Notes under the pieces: model-generated
Told to the model about the DNA's origin: nothing
Seen by the model: only the letters and a program-made list of their open reading frames with translations
Databases searched by the model: none
Made by a program: the position numbers and the translations under genes
Shown here: positions 12,125 through 23,900 of the stretch, piece by piece
Position numbering within the stretch: position 1 is the first letter of the stretch
Layout of the letters: every line of letters begins with the position of its first letter
NCBI GenBank assembly: GCA_034359265.1
Contig: CP136891.1
Span: forward strand, 59,558,001-59,622,000
Length of the DNA: 64,000 bases
From: Canna indica
Taxonomy: Eukaryota > Streptophyta > Magnoliopsida > Zingiberales > Cannaceae
Direction of reading: 5' to 3'

Positions 12125-12990
12125 CATCAACATGTGATTGACTCAATAGCACTATTTTTTTCAATCTCTCACTTGCACTTGTAGCCAATCATTGCGGTAT
12201 TTAATAGCCATACAACTAAAGTGGCGATCAAACTGCTGCTGTGTTAATGGCTTTGTGAATGGATCTGCTATATTGTCTTTCGTGTCGACACGTTCGATAT
12301 TTATATCACCACGTCCAACGATCTCTCTGATCAGGTGATACTGCCTTAGGATGTGTTTTGATTTGTGGTGGGATCTAGGTTCCTTTGCTTGAGCAATAAT
12401 CCCAGTGTTACCACAATAAATTGGGACTATACTGTCAACATAGATTAACAACACCCAGCTTAGAGATGAACATCTTTATCCAAACTCTTTTCTTAAGCGG
12501 CTTCGCTTATAGCGATGTACTCAACTTCTTTATCCAGTACATTGCTTGGAACTTTTCCAGCATACTACGCTACCATTCAGAGTAAATATATACCCACCAG
12601 TTTAAAATCTTTTGTCCTTCTTAAGTATTTAAGAATATTCTTTACGGCTTTCAATGTTTCTCTCCAGGATCCACCTGAAATCTACTAGTTACCCCTATGG
12701 CATAAGCGACATCAGGCCGAGTATAGAGCATTTTATACACGATGGATCCTACTACCGAAGCATAAGGGATCTCGCTCGTCATTTTTCTCTCCTCAGTTGT
12801 CTTAGGAGACATCTTCTTGGAAAGAGTGATGCCATGACTCATAGGCAAGTAAAATCTTTAACTGTCTTCCATGCTAAATCTTTTTAGCACGGTATCAATA
12901 TACCGAGACTGGGATAAACCAAGCATCCTTCTAGACATATCCCTATAGATCTTAATGCCGAGTACATAGGATGGTTCAACCAAGTCTTTG
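12125..12990 (-). pseudogene. Copia A reverse transcriptase / RNase H remnant (minus strand)
   Basis: On the minus strand, 12990-12651 gives the reverse transcriptase tail (MPMSHGITLSKKMSPKTTEE, then YTRPDVAYAIGVTSRF). After an internal deletion near 12600, the piece from 12454 to 12161 reads as the C-terminal end of RNase H: SKHILRQYHLIREIV, then NIADPFTKPLTQQQFDRHFS. The DPFTKPL block is typical of the end of copia pol. The two halves are out of frame and parts are missing. Confidence 0.85.
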
Positions 12991-13001
12991 TGTGAAACCT
13001 T

Positions 13002-13692
13002 TTGCATCAACATGTGATTGGCTCAAAACCTTGTCTTTGTGTGAAACCTTTTGCATCAACATGTGATTGGATCAATGACATTATTTCTTTCAGTTGCCTA
13101 TCTTGTCCAAAGGTGAGACGAGTCAACGTATTTTTGTCATATTGTTCTTATGCCTATTTGGCTTTTGCGCTTTGTATGACAGCTTTTTGCAATAGGGCCT
13201 TCTCTTTCTTCGTGGCGCTTTCCAATTGGCTCCTGGCTTCCTTGGTTTAATAGGTGATCATGACAGAAAAAATGTATTTTCATATGTTCTCCCTTATTCC
13301 CTAGGAAGTCGCAACTTTTGTTTAAATGGTCCCATTGGCTCCTAGCTTCCTCGATCGGCTCAAGAGGTGATCATGGCATAAAAAGGTAGTTTCACATGTT
13401 CTCCCTTATTCCCTAGGAAGTCGTCACTTTTGTTTAAATGGTCCAAATTTGTCTCCAGCGAGATTGCTAACCATTCGATGAGAGGAAGTTCTCCGCCCAT
13501 CATGTCGCCTATAAAGCATTTTTCCTTATTGCTTCCAAACTCTAGCTTTTCTCTCGACTTGGTGTTTCTAGGGATTTTATTCGCCAAGAGCTTCGTAGTT
13601 TGCTCGATTGTCGCTGCCTCCCGTTTATTCTTCAACTGAGTTGACATATATACCTTGGTCGGTCACGTGACCCTGAGCTGGGGCGTGACATG
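13002..13692. mobile_element. Composite segment, copy P: unknown element fragment ending GGGGCGTGACA
   Basis: This block is repeated at about 15060-15708. It ends on the + strand in GGTCACGTGACCCTGAG and then GGGGCGTGACA, the same terminal words as the gypsy LTRs ending at 33547 and 58820. The element A LTR resumes immediately after it. About 95 bases (TGATCATG...GAAGTCG) are tandemly repeated at 13256-13430. Confidence 0.6.
13360..13647 (-). CDS. 95-residue conserved frame of unknown function, copy P
   Basis: An uninterrupted 95-residue frame begins MSTQLKNKREAATIEQTTKL and includes CFIGDMMGGELPLIE and FLGNKGEHVKLPFYAMITS. A second 95-residue frame at 15377-15664 is clearly homologous, differing mostly by scattered substitutions. 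I do not recognise the family. The downstream minus-strand sequence is Glu/Lys/Gln-rich (SQLESATKKEKALLQKA) and looks like a decayed coiled coil, so this may be a piece of a retrotransposon gag-like ORF rather than a host gene. The frame could also be open by chance, since both copies descend from one recent duplication. Confidence 0.35.
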   Translation of the reverse strand: MSTQLKNKREAATIEQTTKLLANKIPRNTKSREKLEFGSNKEKCFIGDMMGGELPLIEWLAISLETNLDHLNKSDDFLGNKGEHVKLPFYAMITS

Positions 13693-14165
13693 ATCCTACG
13701 ACTTGAAATATTTAGAACAGGGGCATGTGGATTCCAAGTCTCACTGGCATGATCTCATCATGACCTTAGAATCAATTACCGAGTCCATGGGGTTCATCAC
13801 AATCTAATATATACAAAATATAGATGCAGCATATGATGAAAAGTTGCCTCATATTATTCATTAACCAAAAATAGTTCCCTACACATCAACATGTGATTGG
13901 CTCAAGGGCACTATTTCTTTCAATCTCTCACTTGCACTTGTAGCCAATCATTGCGGTATTTAATACCCACACAATTAAAATGGCGATCGAACTACTACTG
14001 TGGTAATGGCTTTGTGAATGTATCTGCTATATTATCTTTCATGTCAACACGTTCGACATTTATATCACCACCTCGATCTCTTTGATTAGGTGATACCGCC
14101 TTAGGATGTGTTTTGATTTGTGGTGGGATCTAGGTTCCTTTGGTTGAGCAACAGTCCCAGTGTTA
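13693..14165 (-). mobile_element. Copia A RNase H end and LTR start, second copy
   Basis: It repeats 11950-12460 closely: the same order of LTR start (CATGTGGATTC... down to the TCCCTACA boundary), purine-rich junction and RNase H end (CAACTAC...CGATCGAA). The LTR is cut at GTAGGATCA, where the composite segment joins. Confidence 0.75.
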
Positions 14166-15000
14166 TCATAATAAATAGGCACTGAACCGACAAGAGAGAT
14201 GAACAACACCCATCTCAGAGATGAACTTCTTTATCCAAACACCTTCCTTTGTGGCTTTGCTTGAAGCGATGTACTCAGTTTCTATCACCGAGTCGGCCAC
14301 AGTACCTTGCTTGGAACTTTTCCAGCATACTTCACCACCATTCAGAGTAAATACATATATGATGGATCCTACTGCTGAAGCATAAGGGATCTCGCTCATC
14401 CTTTTTCTCTCCTCGGGTGTCTTAGGAGACATCTTCTTGGAAAGAGTGATGCCATGACTCATAGGCAAGTAACCTCTTTTACTACCTTCCATGCTAAACC
14501 TTTTTAGCACGGTATCAATATTCCAAGACTGGGACAACCAAGCATCCTTCTAGACCTATCCCTATAGATCTTAATATCGAATACATAGGATGCTTCACCC
14601 AAGTCTTTCATGTAGAAGTTTTGGATAACCATTCTTTCACTGACTAGTGCAAAGGAACATCATTCCCCATGAGCGGTATGTCATCTACATACAACACAAT
14701 AAACACAACAACGCTCCAACTAACATTTTTGTATACACAAGGTTTGTCTACATTTTTGTTAACGCCAAACTCTTTGATTGTCTCATCAAAATGAATATTC
14801 CAACTCCTCAAAGCTTGCTTGAGTCTATAAATGAACCTTTGTTATTTACATACTTTCTCCAGTCCTACCGAAGACGCGAATCCTTCAGGTTGGGTAATAT
14901 AGACCTCTTCCTCAAGTTCACCATTGAGGAATGCAATCTTAACATCCATTTGCCAGATGATATACAACAATAGCTAGCATTATCCTAATAGACTTGAGCA
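14166..15000 (-). pseudogene. Copia A reverse transcriptase with YVDD motif (minus strand)
   Basis: Reading from high to low coordinates, the minus strand gives [19 protein letters not shown], the linker before IHFDETIKEFGVNKNVD, the catalytic LYVDDIPLMGND near 14690, and the tail ending MSEIPYASAVGSIIY. It then jumps into RNase H (FTLNGGEVCWKSSKQGTVAD, then ETEYIASSKATKEGVWI). These are the palm and connection of a copia reverse transcriptase fused by deletion to RNase H. Several frame breaks and stops show it is inactive. Confidence 0.85.
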
Positions 15001-15044
15001 TGGCTACAGGAGAAAAAAGTTCATCAGAGTCAACATCTTGCCTT

Positions 15045-15708
15045 TGTGTGAAACCATTTGCAACCAACCTTTTGCATCAATATGTGATTGGCTCAAGGGA
15101 ACTATTTCCTTCAGTTTCCTATCTTGTCCAAAGGTGAGTTGAGTCGACGTATTTTTGTCGTGTTGTTCTTATGCCTCTTCGGCTTTTGCGCCTTGTATGT
15201 TAGCATTTTGCAATAGGGCCTTCTCTTTCTTTGTGGTGTTTTCCAATTGGCTCCTGGGCTCCTCAGTTCAAAAGGTGATAATGGCAGAAAAAGGTATCTT
15301 CACACATTATCCCTTTTTTTCCTAGGAAGCCACCACTTTCGTTTAAATGGTCCAATTGGCTCATGGCTTCCTCGGTTCAAGAGGTGATCATGGCAGAAAA
15401 ATGTATTTTCACACGTTCTCCCTTATTCCCCAGGAAGCTGCAACTTTCGTTTAAATGGTCCAAATTTCTCTTTGGCGAGATTGGTGATCGTTCGATAAGG
15501 GGAAGTTCTCCGCCCATCATGTCGCCTATAAAGCATTTTTCCTTATTGCTTCCAAAGTCTAGATTTTTTGTCGACTTGGGGTTTCTAGGGATTTTCTTCG
15601 GCAAGAGCTTCGTAGTTTGCTCGATTGTCGCCGCCTCCCGTTTCTTCTTCAACTGAGTTGACATATATACCTTGGTCGGTCACGTGACCCTGAGCTGGGC
15701 CGTGACAT
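15045..15708. mobile_element. Composite segment, copy Q
   Basis: It corresponds to 13060-13692 with the same internal near-100-base tandem repeat (here about 15276-15465) and the same right end (GGTCACGTGACC, then CCGTGACA). It is followed by the same LTR A piece (15709 onward), so the junction itself was duplicated. Confidence 0.65.
15377..15664 (-). CDS. 95-residue conserved frame of unknown function, copy Q
   Basis: It is homologous over its full length to the frame at 13360-13647 (MSTQLKKKREAATIEQTTKL start; CFIGDMMGGELPLIE conserved exactly). It has no recognised domain or signal peptide. See the copy P entry for the alternatives. Confidence 0.35.
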   Translation of the reverse strand: MSTQLKKKREAATIEQTTKLLPKKIPRNPKSTKNLDFGSNKEKCFIGDMMGGELPLIERSPISPKRNLDHLNESCSFLGNKGERVKIHFSAMITS

Positions 15709-16125
15709 GATCCTACGACTTGAAACATTTGGAACAGGGGCATGTGGATTCCAAGTCTCACTGGCATGATCTCATCATGGCCTTGGAAACAATTGTCAGG
15801 TCCATGGGGTTCATCACAATTTAATATATACAAAATATAGATGTAGTATATGATGAAAAGTTGCCTCATATTATTCATTAATCAAAAATAGTTCCCTACA
15901 CAACAACATGTGATTGGCTCAAGAGCACCATTTCTTTTAATCTCTCAGTTGCACTTGTAGTCAATCATTGCAGTATTTAATACCCATGCAACTAAAATGG
16001 CGATCGAATTGCTGCTGTGGTAATGACATTGTGAATGAATTTGCTATACTGTCTTTCATGTCGACACGTTCGACATTTATATCACCACATCCAACGATCT
16101 CTCTTATTAGGTGATACCGCCTTAA
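15709..16125 (-). mobile_element. Copia A RNase H end and LTR start, third copy
   Basis: The minus strand again gives the RNase H end (YHLIREIV, then QQQFDRHFSCMGIKYCND) and the LTR start. Stops and substitutions are more numerous than in the copy at 12125. The match ends abruptly near 16125 (ACCGCCTTAAG). Confidence 0.75.
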
Positions 16126-17224
16126 GTAGTGAGATTAAAATTCAAGGATTTTATGCTTTCCTAATGAAATAATCCTAGTAAAAATTGTACAGTACGTATT
16201 GCGTAATTCTATGTCAAATTTGACGGTGACTGTTACAATCTAGTATCTAGAGTAATGACAAGGGTTCCTTCATCAACGAATTATGATGGTGGATTTACAT
16301 CCAAACTAGGGTAATCTAGAATCTAGAGTAATGACTGTTAAAATAATTTTTCGTGAAGTTCTTATCTATTTCCATGGGGAGTTGATGGCTAAACCACGGG
16401 GTAATGTTTTGCTAAGAATTGTTGCTCTTGCTCATGTTTAGCCTTATTTCTCTCTACTTGGTATTTTCGTCTAGACTATCATTTTCATTGAGTAATAAGT
16501 GCTATGTAGGGAAATTTTCAGTAAAAGTAAGCAGCTTAGTTTTAGCTTCTTCTTGAAAAGTTTGAAGATGTTATTTTCCTTCAGTAATTAAATTCTTATA
16601 CATGTCAAAGGATAACTCCATTTTTGCTCCTACTGCATCACCAAATGAAAATTCTTTCCCAAACTTTATTAGTAGAACAATATTGTGCAGATGTCTGATT
16701 TGAATTATCCACTTGATGTAGGCTAAGGACTTGGCATTGGCTATGGCAGCTGCGGCAGAGGTTGGTTTTAAATGCCCCATCACTTGTGTCTTCCGCCATT
16801 ACTACTATGGCAAGGATGAAAATTAGGCCAAGGGGTACAAGGAGGACCATTTGTCCCTTGACTTCTTCCATGCCTTCTGCCATTGTGTATTCGAGATGAG
16901 ACAATTATTGCTTCACCCTGACGGGTTGCAGGTGCATGTAATAAACAAATGGAGTTGTTTATCCATTTGATATTGCTTTTCTGTAATAAATGATGCTCGT
17001 TTGTTGACGGTGTTGCTTTTGTGTAATATTTGCGTGCATGAATTGATTAGATTCACATTTTCTTTTGGATCTGTGGGAAATTTTCTTCCCCAATCATAAT
17101 GCTTTTGCTAAGTTCATTGTTACTTGTACAATTTATATTTTATAGCTTTAGTAAAATTCTGATTGATATAAATAGGAATTTATATTTTTTTCTATTTTTT
17201 AAAATAAAAAATATAACATAATTT
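16126..17224. other. No recognisable gene
   Basis: This is AT-rich. The minus-strand frame at 16638-16904 contains a hydrophobic stretch (QMVLLVPLGLIFILAIVVMA) that could be a membrane segment, but I see no family signature, splice context or second copy, and do not call a gene. Confidence 0.3.
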
Positions 17225-17420
17225 TGCGACGGTATTGCGCCCGCCCATGTCATCGCAAAAGGTCTATGACCCAGTCACGCAGAGCGATCGCAGTTACTGT
17301 GCAACGGGATCTACAACGGTTGGGTGCGGTGGCATGAGCGTTTGCGACCAAATCTTTGGCGACGGACGCGTGCGACCGCAATAGACCGTCGCATGGATCT
17401 GATTGGGTAGAGGATCAATT
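17225..17420. repeat. Island rich in GCGAC/GTCGC words
   Basis: TTGCGACGG, CATCGCAAAAGG, GATCGCAG, GTTTGCGACC, GGCGACGG and GACCGTCGCA occur within 200 bases of otherwise AT-rich DNA. Arrays of short palindromic words like this are typical of CACTA subterminal regions, but no CACTA terminus was found next to it. Confidence 0.35.
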
Positions 17421-17469
17421 TCTCCCTTCGTTGTGTGTAATAAAATTTTTGTTACTTGCCCACTCCTCG

Positions 17470-20000
17470 GTAACCCAACCCAAAATCCTAGGGTCACATG
17501 AATGGTCATAGTACGCATCCGCACACCGAAGCCTATGAACATGTACATGCCAAGATGCAGTAAACGAATGAAGAACCATGCATATATCAAAGAGAGTGTT
17601 ACAACACCAAGAATGTGTATACGATTTCAGTTTTACAACCAAATATATAAATATATGCAATTTCAAAAACTCTCTACAACTCAATTACGACCCAACATGT
17701 CACGAGATCCGCTGCCTGAGATTGCAACCCCCAACCACACTACACAAGTACAACCATACGTGTACTGGTTAGATATGCAAGAAAAACATAAAGAAGAGTG
17801 GTGAGTTCAAAATGAACTCAATGAGTGGCTCGATCCCAAGCCCTCTCTAAGCCAACGTGAACATATATAATAATTATAACATAACCAGCATAACATAAAT
17901 CAATGTGACAATAATCTAGCATGATAACATGTATGAAGATCTAGCATCCACCTTGTGCACGCTCACACCCATATCCACATTGGCACATATCGGCCCAAAT
18001 CATAACAGAATGCAAATAAGCAAACACACGAGTCGATCACTAGAATCTCAGCCTAGCGAGCTTCCCGCCACAAGCCCTCTGAGCTAGGATGGCCACTAGC
18101 CTAGATAACCCTCACCTCTGGTTGGTAATGTACATCCAACCAATGCCACCCCGAACCGATCGATAGTGTGGCTCCCTAACGAGCTTCCCGGACCATAATC
18201 ACATTACCTACACATGCCAACACGCTTCTCAGGCCGACCATCCACCAACCACAAGCACAACATCCATTACAAATGTAAATACACCAAATAAGTTGCACGG
18301 GCGGTTCAAGTGTTTTGCCAAAAACATCGAGTACGCACTAGAGCGCCCCATCCTAGCCCTCTCTCGGGCCCCCAAACTCTCGTCGATGTACCCTACCATT
18401 CCAACCAAAGTCAAATCAATCATAGGTATGTTTGTCTAGCAATTAGTAGCCCATCATATAGGTGAGCAAAAATTTCAGCAACGGTTAACCTTTAACGACT
18501 GAAAATTTCAACATTTCTACTTATATATCTAAATTTGATATTTTTATAGGATCAATACTCTATCCCACAATCCATTAATCCAACATATATCTCAACCTCA
18601 AAATGTATACAAAACAGAGAAACTTTCAGCGAGAGGAAAAGGTCTATGCAGCTGAAAATTTCAGCACTTTAATGTCCTACGCCAAGCTGAAATTTTAGCC
18701 TCATTCGCTTCAATGAAAACTCAGTTTTCTTCATCTCTATCAACCAACATCTGAGACCTTTCAACACTACATTTTTAACATCCAATAACAAAATTTCAAC
18801 AATACATAGGCAACCCAAAGTGTAACTTCAACTTGCATCTTATACCTGAAAAATGAAATTTAAACCACTAAAATCAGTATTAATAAACAGAAATAATAAC
18901 ACCACTATTCAGCATATACTTCAGCTATAATTTAAGAAATAGAATGCATGATAAACTAATTTACTCAAGTAGCAATTTCAGCATATTTTAATCAAGTCCA
19001 AACTGAAATTAAAATACCTCTTTCCGTATCGGGGAAGTAAATGTTTGTGGCTAATTTTCCTCTATCCGAAATTTAGTCTTTCCATACTCCATTATAAGGC
19101 TGACTCTACTTCCTCCCCTAATTTAATGATATGGTCGAATAGAGCCCTAAAAGCAATCATCTGATTTATGGTGTAATGCCATGTTGTTTCCCATTCGACA
19201 CCCTTCATCGACACTTTTCTAAGGTAGAAAGTACTACCCTCAACTCTAGCCGACCCTAATATTTTAGGGCTGCCCTTAAATCAGCCCTATGTATAACCAA
19301 CCTCTAAGAGGGATTTACCCTTCAACACAAGCATCGTTTGAGCCCCAATTCATCTAGACGAAATACTGCAATTTATGAGACCCGTATGTCTCCCTAATGA
19401 TGGTTACCCTAGGACTGTCTTAGACTCTCCTACACCTCTCATTTGGTTAGGGTTGTCTCTCCTCCACAGTGCCAACAAGTATAATTCAAACAAGGAAGAA
19501 AATACTGTCAAGTATGATTCAATTAAGGTTAGGTCGAACAATTACCCTAGAATGTAGGGACAGTCCTAAGCCTTTTCCTAAACCTTCCCTCCAATCCACC
19601 GAATCCTAAGGATGAACAATTCTCTAGAACCTTATGAAAATTCAAGTTTAAATGATGCAATTAAACCAATGTCGGAAAATATCAATAACTCTCCCCTGTC
19701 ACCATGTTTGGCAAGCCCTAGGGGTTTAGGGATCACCGTAAGATTGCAGCACCTTAACCCCTCACAAGGAGTATCGATTCCCCTCAAAGACCACATCAAA
19801 GCATAAAGAATCAATCATCGAATCACACCGGAAAATAAATTTCAGCAAGGTTTTTCCTCAAGGTGGGTTCGGCCAAAGCATGGGGAGATCCTACAAGCTA
19901 GAGATCAAACCACTCATCTGAGGAAGAATCAAGGAAGGAGAAGATCATCCTGAAACCTCACGTGGATCGATTTCTGACGACGGCAAGAATCTGGCCTCCA
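17470..20000 (-). mobile_element. Degenerate Ty3/gypsy LTR, minus strand (solo, left limit uncertain)
   Basis: Reading the minus strand, the end at 17470-17560 (GGCTTCGGTG, then CATTCATGTGACCCTAGG) parallels the 3' end of the LTRs at 33490-33547 and 58760-58820. Further in, CACTCATTGAGTTCATTTTGAACTCAC (17800-17826, reverse strand) matches their GCTCACTGAGTT...GAACTCAC block. No pol is attached. The 18450-19010 part repeats TGAAAATTTCAGC-type words. The outer limit near 20000 is a guess. Confidence 0.45.
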
Positions 20001-20159
20001 AGTCATTTTTTGGGATGATCTTCTCCTTCCTTTATGAATAAAGGAAAATGTATTTTTGTAAGTTGCTCTCTGCATATGCGCCATGTGTAAAGTCAACATC
20101 TTTGTCAGCATCCATGGCATCTCCATTAAGTCTCACCTAACAAAAGTTAGTATGATGTC

Positions 20160-20525
20160 ATTTTTATATCAGGGGTATTTTGGGTCCAAACCAAATGTTA
20201 TGAGTATTTTTGTACTCGTGAGAAAATATTAGGGGTATTTTTATACCTATGAGAAAATTTTAGGGGCATTTTAGTACCCGTGAGAAAACGTCAGGGGTAT
20301 TTTAGTATCCGTGAAAAAATATCTTGGCCCGCATGCGTGTCAGATGTCCACATCATCAGTCCTAGTCATCAGCCACGTCAGCTCTGTTATCTCTCAACTA
20401 ACATCATTTACCTATAGGGGCATTTTTGTACCCAATTCATAACGTGAGGGATATTTTTGATCCCAAAAAAATATTAGGGGTATTTTAGTACCCACAAGAA
20501 AATGTTAAAGGCATTTTTGTATATT
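20160..20525 (+). repeat. Imperfect tandem repeat, about 33-bp unit
   Basis: Units of the form AGGGGTATTTTTGTACCC plus GTGAGAAAATATT recur at about 20167-20320 and 20415-20525, separated by a short unrelated spacer at 20323-20410. The unit is non-coding. Confidence 0.75.
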
Positions 20526-20528
20526 TTC

Positions 20529-20690
20529 CCAATATTAAAAGATAAATAAAAAAGTTAATTAAAAAATTTATAAATTAAGAAATATTACTTGGTAGGAAAG
20601 TTAATTAGGAAATAAATTTGTAATTCATATTTCCTAACTTTTAATTTATTATTTTTTCAATTAACTTTTTATTTATCTTTTAATATTTGG
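20529..20690. repeat. 162-bp near-perfect hairpin (MITE-like)
   Basis: The left arm starts CCAATATTAAAAGATAAAT and the right arm ends ATTTATCTTTTAATATTTGG. About 32 bases pair with one base of slippage, and weaker pairing continues inward. Hairpins of this size in AT-rich DNA are usually non-autonomous inverted-repeat elements. Confidence 0.65.
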
Positions 20691-20979
20691 ACCAATGAAA
20701 GATTATCACGTGTCATTTTGTAAAAAAAATTGTTAAATACATAATATTGAGTTAACAGATGGGGTGTTTTTGTTAGTTTCATAAAGTTTAGTTCATTTTT
20801 TGTCGAATTTATACGTTCATAGAGGATGATTGTAAATGAGTCATAGTTCAGGGAGTTTTTTTACTATTTACCCTATATATTAAGATGTGTTGAATGATTC
20901 TCTTATATGCTCCCAAAAGCAATGTCAAATATCCAAATGGGTTAAAAATAGCTAAACATTCCCGCCTACCTCGCATAAA

Positions 20980-23900
20980 AAGTTAGGACGTCAACGTAAA
21001 TATTTAGGCTTATTTGCAGTGATATCCAAAATAAAAAAAAGGCAAACATTTATGGAATTAAAGAAAAAAGTATTAGAAAATTAGAAAGGTAAAAATATAG
21101 GCTTTTATCACCTTGAGGAAAGGAAGTATTGATTAAGGCATTTATGTTATGTACTATTTTAAAATTCCCAAACTTTTAATTAAGGGATAAACAATTAGTG
21201 TTCAATTGTTTCACTTGTGATAATGTTAATAAAATTCTTTCTTAGTGCTTCAAAATTTCATGAGTCGTTAATGGCATTTCTTTTTCTTTTTCTTTAATTA
21301 TTGATATTATGTTTGTATATTATCGATCCAACTTTTATGAAGTTTTAATATGGTATAGTGTGTGCATTTTATCTTATTAATGTTTTGATCTAATGATAGA
21401 ATGCTCGAATGTAGTTTGAGATGCTTCTGTTTTATGCTGGAATATTCACTTATTGTTTGTAGTGGTCGAAAGTTTTGGGTCGGTGGAATATATTTGAGTC
21501 AGTTGTAGCTCTGAAAGTTACGAATATCAAGAAGAAGAAGAGGAAGAGACTTTTTTTTAATGTCTGCGACATCAGCAAAGTGACTTGCCATGTGTGCACC
21601 ACCTAGATTTGATGTGGCCATTTTTTATTGGTTACTTTCTAGTTTGTTTGCCAAGTCATATTCATGTTTGCCAAGTCACATTTCCATCTCAAAATGGGTA
21701 AATGTTCAACCATTTTGGTAGTTTAAGGGCAAACTAGGCTCAAAAAAAGTATGCGGATAAATTCATTCTATGTTCAATAGTTCAAGAGCAAAATACCCCC
21801 ATCGCTTAAGTAAATACAAGCTTTAATTACGAGACTCTAGAGGGGACAAAGACGTAGTGAAAGAAAACCACACTGAATATCTTGGAAGAAATTATGCTCG
21901 AGTAAAAAAGAGGGGAGGGGGGTGATTTTAGAGATCTAGAAAGTTTAATTTTAATTTAGCATTAATAGAAAAACAAAGTTGAAAACTGTTAGCACATCCC
22001 AATACTCAATTAGCCAAAGTGCTCAAGGGAACATATATTCATGTAGGATCTTCCTCGTTTGCTTCTTTAGGTTTCAAACCATCTTAGGGGTGGAGAAATA
22101 TATTAGAAGGAAGAAATCTCTCAATTAAAGAATTAAGATGGAAAATGAATAAGGGATCAATGGTAAGATGGACAGTGTGGCTATGCATCTCTAAGTGTGG
22201 TACTTAACTAATATCAATTTTATTGCCTGAATAATTTTGTTGATGTTTGGAACTGTTTTGTGCATAATATAAGGCATGCACAGAATGGAGATGAACTCAT
22301 TAATTTTCAATATACTTGCTTCGGAATATATATACCACTGTAACTGATCATCTTTCAAGGCAAGTATACGACTGTAACTGATCTTATACAAAAGTCTCTC
22401 CTAAAAAATGAATACCAACAAACAATCATGAAAAGCAATGGCTTTTTATGTAGGGAAAAAGACCAAAATAATGGAAGTAGATGTTTCAAATACTAGATCA
22501 GATGTCATTACAATTCATTTGTATCAATATCATACGATAACTAGGAACAAGGCAGACAAAAAGTCTTGACATCTGATCATCACAATAAGAAGTCTAACAG
22601 CAAACAAACACCATATACATAGCCATTTAAGAAATATCAAATATTTGAATCCAATCTAAGCAGGGGCATAGTGCAGATCAAAACTCAGATATCAGTAAAG
22701 TTTTGGTCATCTGTAAATACAAGAAAACACAATTAAGTGATGGCATTCAAATCATTCTTGATAGAAATATATCTGAACATATATATAACTAAAGCAAGTG
22801 GAGTTAGATGAGTGTAAACAACTAAAAACTGAAGTAACCAGTCCCCTAAAATTGAGACATGACTAGAAACAACCAGCAAAAACATTTTTTCTTCCACAAA
22901 ACACAAGCAATATAACATGACTGCGATTTTGTAAAGCCAAGAGCATTCTATAGCATAAATTCAAGCAGAGATATAATTAAAGATTTTAAACAATTAATTA
23001 CCTAGGTCTGAAAACCAAATCATCCTATTTTTCCCTGAAATACCAAATTGTAGTGCATCCAGTGGCAGGACACTGGTATACTTTAGATTGAAAAACCTTG
23101 ACTTTTCTAGAAATTGTCTTCAGCCTCAAATGTGACATAAAACAAACCACATCCAGATGCATTTGCCTGAATAACCTTCACATATTTCAGGTTTGTATCA
23201 TTCTGCATAATTACAAAACCGAAAATATATATATATGTTACCAAGCAGTTGTATCAATAAGATATGTAAAGTAAGACAAAGAATACTGTTTCTAAATGCT
23301 GAAAAACAAAAGATGAACCTTGTCATGGCATAAAATTTCAAACACAATATATGTGATGCTACATAAGGCGACCAACTATTATATTATGTACAAAACTTCA
23401 TAGGCAAAACGTAGCTACTAGACCTTTCAATTCTGAAATTTAAGAACTTTTTTGACGGCCATCTCGCAATCCCTGCCCCAGCTAGATTCAAGATCGACAT
23501 GTTCAAGCAAGCCAAATGTGATAGAATAATTGGGAACATAGGTCTTGATGTCAAAACCCTGAGGAAGGAGAAAGGGGAAAAATTAATTACAAAGTAGCAT
23601 GTAAAGATTAAGCAAAGGAAGATTAAAAGAGCAGAGAATTACATTGCTGGAGAGAAACTCATCCCTATATTTTTTGTAGGTAGACAAATCATTCTCGTTC
23701 TCGACATCACTGCCATCGAGTTCAGGTATCCAATCAATCATTTCCCCCTCACTTTCACTAATAAAGTCCATCTTGTTCCGCTTCTCAAAAGCTTTTGCTA
23801 AACGGTCAATTTCATCATCATCGTCATCTTCCTCCTCTTCTTCATCGACATCATCATCTTCCTCGTCATCTTCCTCCTCTTCTTCATCGTCATCCTCATC

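Noticed and set aside
16571..16904. Possible small membrane protein gene on the minus strand
   Set aside because: It has one hydrophobic stretch only, with no homologous copy, no splice context and no recognisable motif.
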